From Rhodocyclaceae bacterium (GTDB taxonomy: Bacteria; Pseudomonadota; Gammaproteobacteria; Burkholderiales; Rhodocyclaceae): a stretch of DNA of 64,000 nucleotides. The stretch covers positions 1 to 64,000 of the forward strand of contig JAGWTC010000011.1 in NCBI GenBank assembly GCA_028869135.1, given 5' to 3'. The notes under the pieces are model-generated. The model saw only the letters and a list, made by a program, of their open reading frames with translations, made no database searches and was not told the origin of the DNA. Position numbers and translations under genes: made by a program. This document shows positions 51,255-59,720 of this stretch, one piece after another; within the stretch, counting starts at the first letter, position 1; every line of letters begins with the position of its first letter.

Positions 51255-52591
51255 GCGTCGATTGCGCTCAGTGCGCCGCGCGCCTTGGCGCGTTCGAAGG
51301 CGCAGCTCAGGCTCCATTGCTGCAGTAGATCCCGGTGCGGCAGCGTTTCGCCTTCGAGGTCGTTGCGGAAGCGTCGCCTGACTTCATCGCTGTCGGCAAG
51401 AGCCTCGTCAACGGGCGGTTTGCAAAGCGTGGCGCGAACGGCGGCGACATCCTTGCCGGCGGCTTCGGCGGCATGCACGCGCTGCCAAAGCTCGACGATT
51501 TCCTTGTGCGGCTTGGCCAGCATTTCGTCGAAGATGGCCGAGATGACGGCAAGCCGCCAGCGGCCGCGTTCGCCGTCGTAATCGAGCATGCCCTTACGCG
51601 CCGCGAAGAAGGGATTGAATTGGCTGCCGTCGTTGTGCGGGTAGACGGAGGGACGCACCGGCAGTTTGCGAATGTCGCGCTCCAGCAGCAGCTTCTGGCC
51701 CGCTTCCGACAGTACGAAATCCACAAAGGCCTTGGCGCCGCGTGCGTTGCCGCTGACGGCGGGCAGCGCGATCTGGCCCGGATTGATGCCGTTGTGCGCC
51801 GGGTAGCGCTGTGTCAGGGCCGCGCCCTTGGCGATCGCCGCCCTGACGAAGAAGTCCATGGACAGTCCGATGGCGGCCTGACCGGAGCCCACGGTGTCGG
51901 TGATGAAGGTCGAACCGCTTTGCGCGAGCTGCGACAGCGCGGCGATCTCGCTCCAGAGAGCCCAGCCTTTTTCCCAGCCCCAGGCCTGCAGGACAATGTC
52001 GAACATTACCGGCGCAAAGCCGACCGAACTCGGCACCGGCAGGGCGATCTGCCCGGCCAGGCGCGGATTGGCGAGGTCGGTCCAGTCTTGCGGTTCGACG
52101 ACGTCAAGGGCCTTGAGCCTGGCGTCGTTGATGGCGAAGACGTAGCCGGCGATTTCGGTCGCAGCGAAGTAGCCATCGATATCGGTGATTCGCGTCTTGC
52201 CTATGGTTTCCGGAAGATTCCTGCTCCGGGCATTGCCGAGCTTGCGCAGCAGCTTTTCCTCCTTGAGCCGGTCGAAGGTGCGCGGCGACGCCGACCAGTA
52301 CACATCCACGCTGCCGTCATGCGCGTGTTCGCGCAGATAGGGCAGGGCGTCGTGCGGCATGCGCCACAGAAAATTGAGACGATATTGAGGGTGGGCTTTT
52401 TCGAACGCCTGTTCGAAGCTCGACATCACTTCATTCGGATAGGCGGTCAATACATTGATTTGCTGCGGCTTGCCAGCCGCAGCCATGGCATGGCGCAGTG
52501 GCCACAGCCATGACAGGGCGAACGCACCGAATAGCAAGCGCCGGCGCTGTGGGGCTTTGAGCTGAGGAGCTTGGAGCTTGGGTGCGTTCAT
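51251..52591 (-). CDS. Periplasmic ABC substrate-binding protein
   Basis: A 446-residue periplasmic protein with a signal peptide that could be Tat-dependent (RRRLLFGAFAL near the start). The mature part has the two-lobe binding protein pattern (INVLTAYPNEVMSSFEQAFEK; VGSGQAAIGLSMDFF) seen in iron(III)/AfuA-like binders, with a longer C-terminal region than usual. No cognate permease or ATPase is adjacent, so it may serve ModBC, a distant transporter or the receptor directly. GGAAACAGG site before ATG 52591. Confidence 0.8.
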   Translation of the reverse strand: MNAPKLQAPQLKAPQRRRLLFGAFALSWLWPLRHAMAAAGKPQQINVLTAYPNEVMSSFEQAFEKAHPQYRLNFLWRMPHDALPYLREHAHDGSVDVYWSASPRTFDRLKEEKLLRKLGNARSRNLPETIGKTRITDIDGYFAATEIAGYVFAINDARLKALDVVEPQDWTDLANPRLAGQIALPVPSSVGFAPVMFDIVLQAWGWEKGWALWSEIAALSQLAQSGSTFITDTVGSGQAAIGLSMDFFVRAAIAKGAALTQRYPAHNGINPGQIALPAVSGNARGAKAFVDFVLSEAGQKLLLERDIRKLPVRPSVYPHNDGSQFNPFFAARKGMLDYDGERGRWRLAVISAIFDEMLAKPHKEIVELWQRVHAAEAAGKDVAAVRATLCKPPVDEALADSDEVRRRFRNDLEGETLPHRDLLQQWSLSCAFERAKARGALSAIDA

Positions 52592-52600
52592 CCTGTTTCC

Positions 52601-54562
52601 TTACAGAGGCATGTTGAACTGCGCGAAGAAAACACGACCGGCTTCCGGATAGCCTTCGGTGTACATGTAGTTCTTGTCGAACAGGTTACGTACGCCGCCT
52701 TCGAGCAGCAGTCCGTTGCCGAACTTGTAGCCGGCCTTGGCGTTCACGACAGCGAAGCCCGGTGCGATCTGCTTTCCGTCTGAGCTTGAATAGCGCCGCG
52801 AGCTACTTTCAACGCTGCCGTTCACGCGCCAGTTGCCGTTGATATTCCAGGTGGTATAGGCGAACAGCTTGTTGTCGGGCGTGTCGGTCAGGAATGCGCT
52901 GCTGCTGCGATTGTCGCGGTCTAGATAGGTATAGTTGGCGCCAAAATCCACCTTGCCGAGGCTGCCGTTGAGCCCCAGCTCGATGCCGGTGATGTCTACC
53001 TTGCCGATGTTTTGTGCCTGACTAACCCCAGGGGTGACCGTGATCGATTGAATCATGTCGGTGACGCGGCTGTAGAAGAGATTGCTGGTGAGCACCAGAT
53101 TCGAATTCACTTTACGTTCATAGCCGACTTCATAGTGCGTAGCCTGTTCCGGCTTCAGGTCCGGATTAGGCAGCGCAGTGCCGAAGCGGTAGGAATAACG
53201 ATCCTTGATCGTCGCGAAACGGCTCTTGCGCGCAATGCTGAAACGTAAGGAATCGAGGTCGGTGGCTTTGTAGAGCAAAGCGGCCTGGCCATTGGTGGCG
53301 GAGTTGTCGCCCTTCTGGAAATCCGACAGCTTATTGTTCTGGTAATCCTGCGCTTGCAGGGTATCTCGGGTCTCGTAGGAGATGCCGGTAGCCAGCGTCA
53401 GGCGCTCGTTGAACTTGTGCGTGTCTTCGATCGCGAAGGTCTGGGTCTTGTCTTTGAAGTTCTGCGTGGGAGACGTCGTGGTGCTTTCGCGGTGAACGTC
53501 TTCCTTGTAGTTGTATGCGACCTTCAGCACGTTGTTCGACAGAATCCGGATATCGTCCTGCAGACTGAATCCGTTGGTGTAATCGTCATAGGCGCTCGGG
53601 CTCGACTGTTGCGCGGTGCGGGCGGCATTGGAGTAGGTGAGCAATGCGTTGCGGAATTGATCGTTGTAGAGGCGAACGCGGAAAGTGTGGATGCCGACCT
53701 CGGTCTTGCTGAGGAAATAGAAACTTTCCTTTTCCCAGTAGGGCCAGTTCCAGTAGCGGTTGGCCTGACCGGCCGGCAGTTGGTTGCCGGTATAGGGCGG
53801 TGTGTTCTTGGTGCCTTTCTGCTTGATGTAGTTGAAGGCATACTCGTCCGTCGCGTTCGGCGTGAGGCCGACTTTCAGATTGATGCGACTGTCGTTCTGG
53901 TCGCTCCAGTTGCGCTTGCCTCCGTCTTCCCGAGGAACCGATACAAAGTCGCGGGACATCGGATAGAAGTCCTGGTTGTTGTAGGAGACGCCGGCTTGCA
54001 GATACCACATGCCTTGATTGGTACCGACATTGGTGTAGATTTGCTGGCCCGACATGTCGCCTCTGTCCGTGAAGGTGATGCCGCCGCCGATTTCTCCTTC
54101 AAATGCCTTGGTCGGCTTGCGGCTGACCAGATTGATTGCCCCACCCAGCGTGTTGGCGCCATACAGCGCAGAGCTGAAGCCCTTGGAAACTTCGATGCGA
54201 GAAAGATCCTGGGTCGAGAAACGAGCCAGATCGACATAGCCGTCGTAAGGGACGTAGATCGGAATGCCGTCCATGTAGATCGGTACCTGACGTAGATCAA
54301 AGCCCCGCACGTTGACCATCTGCTCATTGCGGGCGCCGCCCTTGGTGAAGTAGACCCCGCTTTCGAGGTTGAGCGCAGTGGCGACGTTGTCTCTATCCTG
54401 AGTACGCATTTCATCCGTGGTGATCGTGCTGCTGCCGATGTTTCCTGTGCCGGGAGCGCTGACAACGACTTCCCCGAGCGTGAAAACGCTGCTGTCAGCT
54501 GCGTAGGCGGTTTGAATCAAAAACGGAAGCAGGGCAACTTTGGCTAGATTTCGTGTTCTCAC
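52601..54562 (-). CDS. TonB-dependent outer-membrane receptor
   Basis: A roughly 653-residue TonB-dependent receptor. After a signal peptide (VRTRNLAKVALLPFLIQTAYA) come a TonB-box-like TLGEVVVSA, the plug (MRTQDRDN... RGFDLRQVPIYMDGIPI) and a 22-strand-type barrel ending in FFAQFNMPL. The start is GTG 54562; the next in-frame ATG lies inside the plug, and a TTG at 54637 would read through a hairpin. It lies downstream of a strong Mo-box-like site and begins the locus. The cargo is unknown; a Mo- or W-chelate is suggested by context. Confidence 0.88.
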   Translation of the reverse strand: MRTRNLAKVALLPFLIQTAYAADSSVFTLGEVVVSAPGTGNIGSSTITTDEMRTQDRDNVATALNLESGVYFTKGGARNEQMVNVRGFDLRQVPIYMDGIPIYVPYDGYVDLARFSTQDLSRIEVSKGFSSALYGANTLGGAINLVSRKPTKAFEGEIGGGITFTDRGDMSGQQIYTNVGTNQGMWYLQAGVSYNNQDFYPMSRDFVSVPREDGGKRNWSDQNDSRINLKVGLTPNATDEYAFNYIKQKGTKNTPPYTGNQLPAGQANRYWNWPYWEKESFYFLSKTEVGIHTFRVRLYNDQFRNALLTYSNAARTAQQSSPSAYDDYTNGFSLQDDIRILSNNVLKVAYNYKEDVHRESTTTSPTQNFKDKTQTFAIEDTHKFNERLTLATGISYETRDTLQAQDYQNNKLSDFQKGDNSATNGQAALLYKATDLDSLRFSIARKSRFATIKDRYSYRFGTALPNPDLKPEQATHYEVGYERKVNSNLVLTSNLFYSRVTDMIQSITVTPGVSQAQNIGKVDITGIELGLNGSLGKVDFGANYTYLDRDNRSSSAFLTDTPDNKLFAYTTWNINGNWRVNGSVESSSRRYSSSDGKQIAPGFAVVNAKAGYKFGNGLLLEGGVRNLFDKNYMYTEGYPEAGRVFFAQFNMPL

Positions 54563-54606
54563 AGTAATTCTCAATATATTCTGTTGGATATAACGTTGGG
54601 CAAAGA

Positions 54607-54635
54607 AAAGCCGGCCCTCAAGGAAGATAGCCGGC
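54607..54635 (-). terminator. Attenuator-like hairpin in the TonB receptor leader
   Basis: On the minus strand GCCGGC (54635-54630) and GCCGGC (54615-54610) pair around a 14-base loop, followed by TTTTCTTT. It lies about 50 bases before the GTG start, between the Mo-box and the gene, and could terminate transcription early. Confidence 0.55.
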
Positions 54636-54687
54636 AAGTTTGACTAGGGAGTCAATTCCGAAAGCAGACGATATGTCGACCTATTCA

Positions 54688-54715
54688 ATCGCTATATCAA
54701 TTTAGGAATAGCGAA
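54688..54715 (-). promoter_or_regulatory. ModE-box-like site upstream of the TonB receptor
   Basis: ATCGCTATATC (10/11 to the ModE half-site ATCGNTATATA) and GGAATAGCGAA (7/11 to its mirror) are separated by exactly six bases, the spacing of ModE boxes. It lies about 126 bases before the receptor start and 115 bases before the divergent LysR gene. Confidence 0.65.
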
Positions 54716-54829
54716 ACTATAAGGCACAATCACGCATTCAGGCAACTGACAATGCGTTGATTTCCTGGTTTTCTGTTTTGGATCAACTTTCCGTTTGGGC
54801 CGTACCGACGTATTCCCGGGTAATTCATC

Positions 54830-55744
54830 ATGTTCATCCGCCAGCTCAAATATCTGGTCACACTCGCCGAAGTCCGGCATTTCGCCCGCGCCGCCGAGCG
54901 CTGCCATGTGTCGCAGCCGGCCTTGTCCACCGCCATACGCAATCTTGAAAAAGAGCTGGACCTGAATCTGGTTCGCCGCGGTCGCCGCTACGAAGGCCTG
55001 ACCGAGGAGGGCGAGCGTGTCGTCGGTTGGGCGCAGCATCTGCTGGCGAGCTATGAGGCGATGCGGCAGGAGGCGATGAGCGCACACAGCAACCTCAAAG
55101 GCTCGCTGAACATCGGCGCGATTCCGACCACCATGCCGGTGGTGCCCTTGTTGACGACGCCGTGCCAGGAACAATACGACGGCATCGACTTCAGCATCCT
55201 CTCATTGCCGGCCCAGGAAATTGCCCGTCGCCTCGACAGCTGCGAGCTGGATCTGGGTATCACCTATCTGTCCGACTCGATTCTTGCCGGCTTTACCGTG
55301 CACCCGCTCTATGTCGAGCGCTATGTGCTGATGACGCGCGACGACTCGATCCTGAAAGGCAGACAGCATCTCGAATGGGGCGAGGTCGCCGAGCTGCCGC
55401 TGTGCCTGTTGACCAGCAATATGCAAAGCCGCCAGATCATCGATACCGCCTTCAGGCAGGCAGGGGTGACGCCGCGCGTGAAAATGGAGACCGATTCGAT
55501 CTTCGCTCTGTATTCGCAGATACGCTGCAGCAATCTTTGTGCGGTGGTGCCGCATAGCGTGCTGAGCCTGATCGAGTTGCGCCAGGAGATCTGCGTCGTT
55601 CAAATCGTGCCTGAGCTCTCGCGGCAGATCGGGATGGTGGCGCGCAAGCAGAATCCGTATCCGCCGATGACGGCGGCGATGATCGAACTTTCCCGCGGTG
55701 TCGATCTGCAAAGCCGCTTCGATCGCCTGATCTCCGCGGTCTGA
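54830..55744 (+). CDS. LysR family transcriptional regulator
   Basis: A 304-residue LysR regulator. N-terminal winged helix (MFIRQLKYLVTLAEVRHFARA; HVSQPALSTAIRNLEKEL) is followed by the effector domain. It is divergent from the TonB receptor and 170 bases before the formate dehydrogenase gene in the same direction. It is probably the regulator of the dehydrogenase, perhaps also of the receptor. The effector is unknown. Confidence 0.9.
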   Translation: MFIRQLKYLVTLAEVRHFARAAERCHVSQPALSTAIRNLEKELDLNLVRRGRRYEGLTEEGERVVGWAQHLLASYEAMRQEAMSAHSNLKGSLNIGAIPTTMPVVPLLTTPCQEQYDGIDFSILSLPAQEIARRLDSCELDLGITYLSDSILAGFTVHPLYVERYVLMTRDDSILKGRQHLEWGEVAELPLCLLTSNMQSRQIIDTAFRQAGVTPRVKMETDSIFALYSQIRCSNLCAVVPHSVLSLIELRQEICVVQIVPELSRQIGMVARKQNPYPPMTAAMIELSRGVDLQSRFDRLISAV

Positions 55745-55914
55745 TAATGAAATCGTATTGAGCCATTTTGCGGCGGCATTGGATGCATCAATGACCGCCG
55801 TCCAGAATTTCTCCACGACCTTGCTGCAATGAGGCAGCAGGTCCGAGCAGAAACACGATCGGCAATGCCGGACGACAACGCCGTCGTCCGGCATCAATTT
55901 CTGGAGGAATAAAG

Positions 55915-57129
55915 ATGGCGAAAGTAGTGTGTGTTCTGTACGACGATCCCGTTACCGGTTATCCCCCCAAGTACGCCCGCGACGATTGCCCGCAACCGGC
56001 AATCTATCCGGACGGCCAGACCCTGCCGACGCCGAAGGGCATCGACTTCAAGCCGGGCGAGCTGCTCGGCTGCGTGTCCGGCGAGCTCGGCCTGCGCAAG
56101 TACCTCGAATCCAATGGGCATAAGCTCGTGGTGACCTCCTCCAAGGACGGCGCCGGCAGCGTGCTCGATCGCGAACTGCCGGATGCCGACATCGTGATTT
56201 CGCAGCCCTTCTGGCCGGCCTACATGACCGCCGAGCGCATTGCCAAGGCGAAGAACCTCAAGATGATCGTGACCGCCGGTATTGGCTCCGACCACACCGA
56301 TCTGCAAGCCGCCATGGAGCGCAACGTTACCGTCGCCGAAGTGACCTATTGCAACTCGCATGCCGTGGCCGAACACGTCATGATGTCGATCCTGGCGCTG
56401 GTGCGCAACTATCTGCCTTCCAACGACTGGGTCAAGCGCGGCGGCTGGAACATCGCCGACTGCGTCTCGCGTTCCTACGACCTCGAAGCCATGAACGTCG
56501 GCACCGTCGCGGCCGGCCGCATTGGTCTGCGCGTGCTGCGCCTGCTGCATCCCTTCGGCACCAAGCTGCACTACATGGATCGCTATCGCCTGCCTGAAGC
56601 CGTGGAAAAGGAACTCAACCTGACCCACCATACCAGCCTGGAAAGCCTGGCCAAGGTCTGCGACGTGGTGACGCTGAACTGCCCCTTGCATCCGGAAACG
56701 GAAAACATGATCAACGAGAAGTCGTTGAAATGGTTCAAGCGCGGCGCCTATCTGGTGAACACCGCTCGCGGCAAGTTGTGCGATCGCGACGCCATCGTGC
56801 GCGCCCTGGAAAGCGGACAGCTTGCAGGCTATGCCGGCGACGTCTGGTTCCCGCAACCGGCGCCGAACGATCATCCGTGGCGCACCATGCCACACCATGG
56901 CATGACGCCGCACATTTCCGGCACCAGCCTTTCGGCGCAAGCCCGCTACGCTGCCGGGACGCGAGAAATCCTTGAGTGCTTCTTCGAGAACCGCCCCATC
57001 CGCGACGAGTATCTGATCGTCCAGGGCGGCAAGCTGGCAGGCGTCGGCGCACATTCCTACTCCAAGGGCAACGCCACCGGCGGTTCTGCCGAGGCTGCCC
57101 AATTCAAGAGGGAAAAAATCAAGGCCTGA
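55915..57129 (+). CDS. fdh: NAD-dependent formate dehydrogenase (metal-independent)
   Basis: A 404-residue D-2-hydroxyacid-dehydrogenase-family formate dehydrogenase, oxidising formate to CO2 with NAD+. The Rossmann motif GTVAAGRIGLRVLRLL, NAD-specific aspartate in YMDRYRLP, the catalytic asparagine in YCNSHAVAEH, and the arginine/histidine residues in NTARGKL and MTPHISG are all present. Length and sequence resemble the Pseudomonas sp. 101 enzyme. No Mo or Fe-S sites occur, so it does not need the adjacent Mo locus. It ends in an intrinsic terminator. Confidence 0.96.
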   Translation: MAKVVCVLYDDPVTGYPPKYARDDCPQPAIYPDGQTLPTPKGIDFKPGELLGCVSGELGLRKYLESNGHKLVVTSSKDGAGSVLDRELPDADIVISQPFWPAYMTAERIAKAKNLKMIVTAGIGSDHTDLQAAMERNVTVAEVTYCNSHAVAEHVMMSILALVRNYLPSNDWVKRGGWNIADCVSRSYDLEAMNVGTVAAGRIGLRVLRLLHPFGTKLHYMDRYRLPEAVEKELNLTHHTSLESLAKVCDVVTLNCPLHPETENMINEKSLKWFKRGAYLVNTARGKLCDRDAIVRALESGQLAGYAGDVWFPQPAPNDHPWRTMPHHGMTPHISGTSLSAQARYAAGTREILECFFENRPIRDEYLIVQGGKLAGVGAHSYSKGNATGGSAEAAQFKREKIKA

Positions 57130-57158
57130 TCCTTGAATGGGCTGGATGTCGTGCACAG

Positions 57159-57192
57159 CGGGCCGCGAGAATCATCTCGCGGCCCGTTTTTC
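57159..57192 (+). terminator. Intrinsic terminator after fdh
   Basis: CGGGCCGCGAGA and TCTCGCGGCCCG form a perfect 12-bp stem with loop ATCA, followed by TTTTTCTC. Confidence 0.93.
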
Positions 57193-57259
57193 TCTGGCGG
57201 CGGACACAGATGCAAAAAAGCCGCCCGAGGGCGGCTGGAAGACAGGCAAGGGGATGGGG

Positions 57260-57541
57260 TCAGTGCGCGGCGGCGGCGCGCGGGACCGCAATGAGGTGCG
57301 GCTGCGGCGGTGTCGGAAGAATTTTCAGCGCTTCGCGAACCAGCGGCAGCAGATCGTTGTTCAGGGTGATGTGCTTGCTGTTGTACTCCAGGATCTGGTG
57401 CCGCATGCGTGGCTCCCAGAACTTGTCCAGGTGATTGGCGACTTCACGACGCGCCAGATCGCGATCGGTATAGCTGTTGAAGAAACCGCCGATCTGGTTG
57501 GCCATTTTGATCAGGCTCTCGATTTGCGTCAGGTGTTGCAT
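57260..57541 (-). CDS. Formate dehydrogenase delta subunit-like (FdsD)
   Basis: A 93-residue protein like FdsD: LIKMANQIGGFFNSYTDRDLARREVANHLDKFW. FdsD normally belongs to the Mo-containing NAD-dependent FdsGBACD formate dehydrogenase, and is thought to aid its assembly. Here it stands alone beside the metal-independent enzyme, so it may serve a molybdenum enzyme encoded elsewhere. ATG 57541. Confidence 0.8.
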   Translation of the reverse strand: MQHLTQIESLIKMANQIGGFFNSYTDRDLARREVANHLDKFWEPRMRHQILEYNSKHITLNNDLLPLVREALKILPTPPQPHLIAVPRAAAAH

Positions 57542-57705
57542 ATGGGTACCCGTGGGATATGACTGGAACGGTTGAGACTATATAACCGGCAAGCCAAGAT
57601 GCTTGATGCGTCTTGCTTATCAAGCAATCCAGACAGGGAATCGTCGATACCGTCGCCGGCCGGTATCGTGGGCATCGAGAATTTCCTCGTCTCCGGGAGG
57701 CAGCG

Positions 57706-58029
57706 ATGCAAACCAGTGCCAAGCTCATCGACAAGAGCGAGCTCATCTTCGAAGAATTTCAGCGCTATCTGGCGCTATCCGACGACATGGTGGCGATGAG
57801 CAGCAAGGAGGCCCTGGCCAGGACCGCGCGGATTCTCGCCATGCAGGCGGCGCACTATGCGAGCAAGTATGGTGAGGCGCCGCTGGCTGATCTTGGCAAG
57901 CTGCTCAGCGAAGGCCGTGTGGTTGAGGAAAGCGCCGTCTTTCTGCGGGACGGCGCCAAGACTTTTGTGGGCGTGCTGGGTGTGGTTGCGGGCGGCTTGT
58001 CGAGAGACGACGCCGAGGCCGTGCAATAG
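57706..58029 (+). CDS. Hypothetical protein (107 residues)
   Basis: A 107-residue soluble protein of unknown function starting MQTSAKLIDKSELIFEEF, with an alpha-helical body. GGGAGG lies seven to eight bases before ATG 57706; the larger frame starting at 57613 is unsupported. It is divergent from the FdsD-like gene and followed by the DnaA-box-like region of dnaB. No family recognised. Confidence 0.6.
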   Translation: MQTSAKLIDKSELIFEEFQRYLALSDDMVAMSSKEALARTARILAMQAAHYASKYGEAPLADLGKLLSEGRVVEESAVFLRDGAKTFVGVLGVVAGGLSRDDAEAVQ

Positions 58030-58031
58030 CT

Positions 58032-58136
58032 TTCTCCACAACTGGCTCACAGGATATCCACATTCTGTGGGCGGCCGGACTGTCGCGCACAGGATATCCA
58101 CCAAATAAACACAGCTTCCCCACAGAGTTGTCCACA
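58032..58136. promoter_or_regulatory. DnaA-box-like cluster upstream of dnaB
   Basis: Four single- or double-mismatch copies of TTATCCACA occur in one direction: TTCTCCACA (58032), ATATCCACA (58054), ATATCCACC (58094) and TTGTCCACA (58128). ACAGGATATCCAC is repeated twice. It could allow DnaA control of dnaB, or be an incidental secondary binding site. Confidence 0.55.
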
Positions 58137-58187
58137 GTGCCGCCTGAGCGATCCGAGTACACTGCGTCAAAGTATCGGAGGTAGGTC

Positions 58188-59624
58188 ATGGCACAAGCGC
58201 GTGCATTCTCGAATAACAACCCATCCCAGAATTACACGAGCGACGCACAACTGGCGACGCTGAAGCTGCCGCCGCATTCCATCGAGGCCGAGCAGTCGCT
58301 GATCGGCGGCCTGCTGCTCGACAACACCGCGTGGGATCGTATCGGTGACGTCGTTGCCGAAGGCGACTTCTATCGCGACGACCACCGCCGCATTTTCCGC
58401 CACATCTCGCGGCTGATCGAAGTGGGGCGCCCGGCCGATGTGCTGACCGTGGCCGAGTCCATCGCCAACGCGAATGAGTCCGAGCAGACCGGCGGCATGG
58501 CCTATCTGGCCGAAATCGCCAATAACACGCCGTCAGCGGCGAACATCCGCCGCTACGGCGAAATCGTGCGCGAGCGTTCCGTACTGCGCAAGCTCGTCAC
58601 TGCGGGCGACGAGATCGCCGCTTCGGCTCTCAATCCTGCCGGTCGGGACGTCAAGCAGATCCTCGATGAAGCCGAGGTCAAGGTGCTGGAAATCGCTGAG
58701 GCCGGCGCACGCTCAACGGCCGGTTTTGTCGCCATCCAGCCGCTGATGGCGCAGGTCGTCGAGAAAATCGAGGAGCTTTACGGCCGCGACAGCAGCGATA
58801 TCACCGGTACGCCGAGCGGCTTCACCGACCTGGACAAGATGACCTCAGGCCTGCAGCCGGGCGACATGATCGTGGTTGCCGGCCGTCCGTCGATGGGCAA
58901 GACGGCCTTTGCGTTGAATATCGCCGAACATGTCGGGGTGGATCTGAAGCTGCCGGTGGCGATCTTCAGTCTCGAAATGTCGGGTCCGCAGTTGGCCATG
59001 CGTCTGCTTTCCTCGGTCGGACGTATCGATCAGACCAAGCTGCGCAGCGCGCGCCTGACCGACGACGATTGGGACAAGATGACAATGGCGCTCGGCAAGC
59101 TGCATGAGGCCAATATCCATATCGACGATACCGGTGCGATTAACTCCAATGACTTGCGTGCCCGCGCGCGTCGCCTGCACCGCCAGTACGGCAAGCTCGG
59201 CCTGATCGTCATCGACTATCTTCAACTGATGACGTCGGCCCGCGAGAACGAGAACCGCGCCACGGAAATTTCCGAGATTTCCCGCTCGATCAAGTCGCTG
59301 GCCAAGGAGCTGCAGGTACCGGTGATCGCCCTGTCGCAGCTCTCGCGCAAGGTTGAGGAGCGCAACGACAAGCGTCCGCTGATGAGCGATCTGCGCGAAT
59401 CCGGCGCCATCGAGCAGGACGCGGACATCATCATCATGATGTACCGCGACGAGTACTACAACAAGGACAAGCCCGACAACAAGGGCATGGCCGAGGCCAT
59501 CGTCGGCAAGCACCGTAACGGCCCGACCGGCCCGGTCATGCTGACCTTCCTCGGCGAATACACCAAGTTCGTGAACTTCGCGCCGGGCAGCAGCAGCTAC
59601 GTGCCCGGCGGCGGCGACTATTGA
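58188..59624 (+). CDS. dnaB: Replicative DNA helicase DnaB
   Basis: A 478-residue replicative helicase. N-terminal domain (PPHSIEAEQSLIGGLLLDN), then the RecA-like domain with Walker A AGRPSMGKTAFALNI near residue 230, Walker B LIVIDYLQLM, and the arginine finger region ESGAIEQDADIIIMMYR. No intein. It is preceded by a DnaA-box-like cluster and ended by an intrinsic terminator. It unwinds DNA at the fork and is the likely target of the element's DnaC-like loader. Confidence 0.98.
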   Translation: MAQARAFSNNNPSQNYTSDAQLATLKLPPHSIEAEQSLIGGLLLDNTAWDRIGDVVAEGDFYRDDHRRIFRHISRLIEVGRPADVLTVAESIANANESEQTGGMAYLAEIANNTPSAANIRRYGEIVRERSVLRKLVTAGDEIAASALNPAGRDVKQILDEAEVKVLEIAEAGARSTAGFVAIQPLMAQVVEKIEELYGRDSSDITGTPSGFTDLDKMTSGLQPGDMIVVAGRPSMGKTAFALNIAEHVGVDLKLPVAIFSLEMSGPQLAMRLLSSVGRIDQTKLRSARLTDDDWDKMTMALGKLHEANIHIDDTGAINSNDLRARARRLHRQYGKLGLIVIDYLQLMTSARENENRATEISEISRSIKSLAKELQVPVIALSQLSRKVEERNDKRPLMSDLRESGAIEQDADIIIMMYRDEYYNKDKPDNKGMAEAIVGKHRNGPTGPVMLTFLGEYTKFVNFAPGSSSYVPGGGDY

Positions 59625-59693
59625 GTCGCGATTCCGGGGCGAGGCACTCTCAGCGGCAATTGGCCGTGTCCGGGTTTTGCAGCCGGAAAGAAG

Positions 59694-59717
59694 CGGGGCC
59701 CGTGGGGCCCCGTTTTT
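59694..59717 (+). terminator. Intrinsic terminator after dnaB
   Basis: CGGGGCCC (59694-59701) and GGGCCCCG (59705-59712) pair around a 3-base loop, followed by TTTTT. Confidence 0.92.
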
Positions 59718-59720
59718 CCA

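Noticed and set aside
52563-54637. TTG start at 54637 for the TonB receptor
   Set aside because: It would place a terminator-like hairpin inside the coding sequence and give a poor signal peptide; the GTG at 54562 is better.
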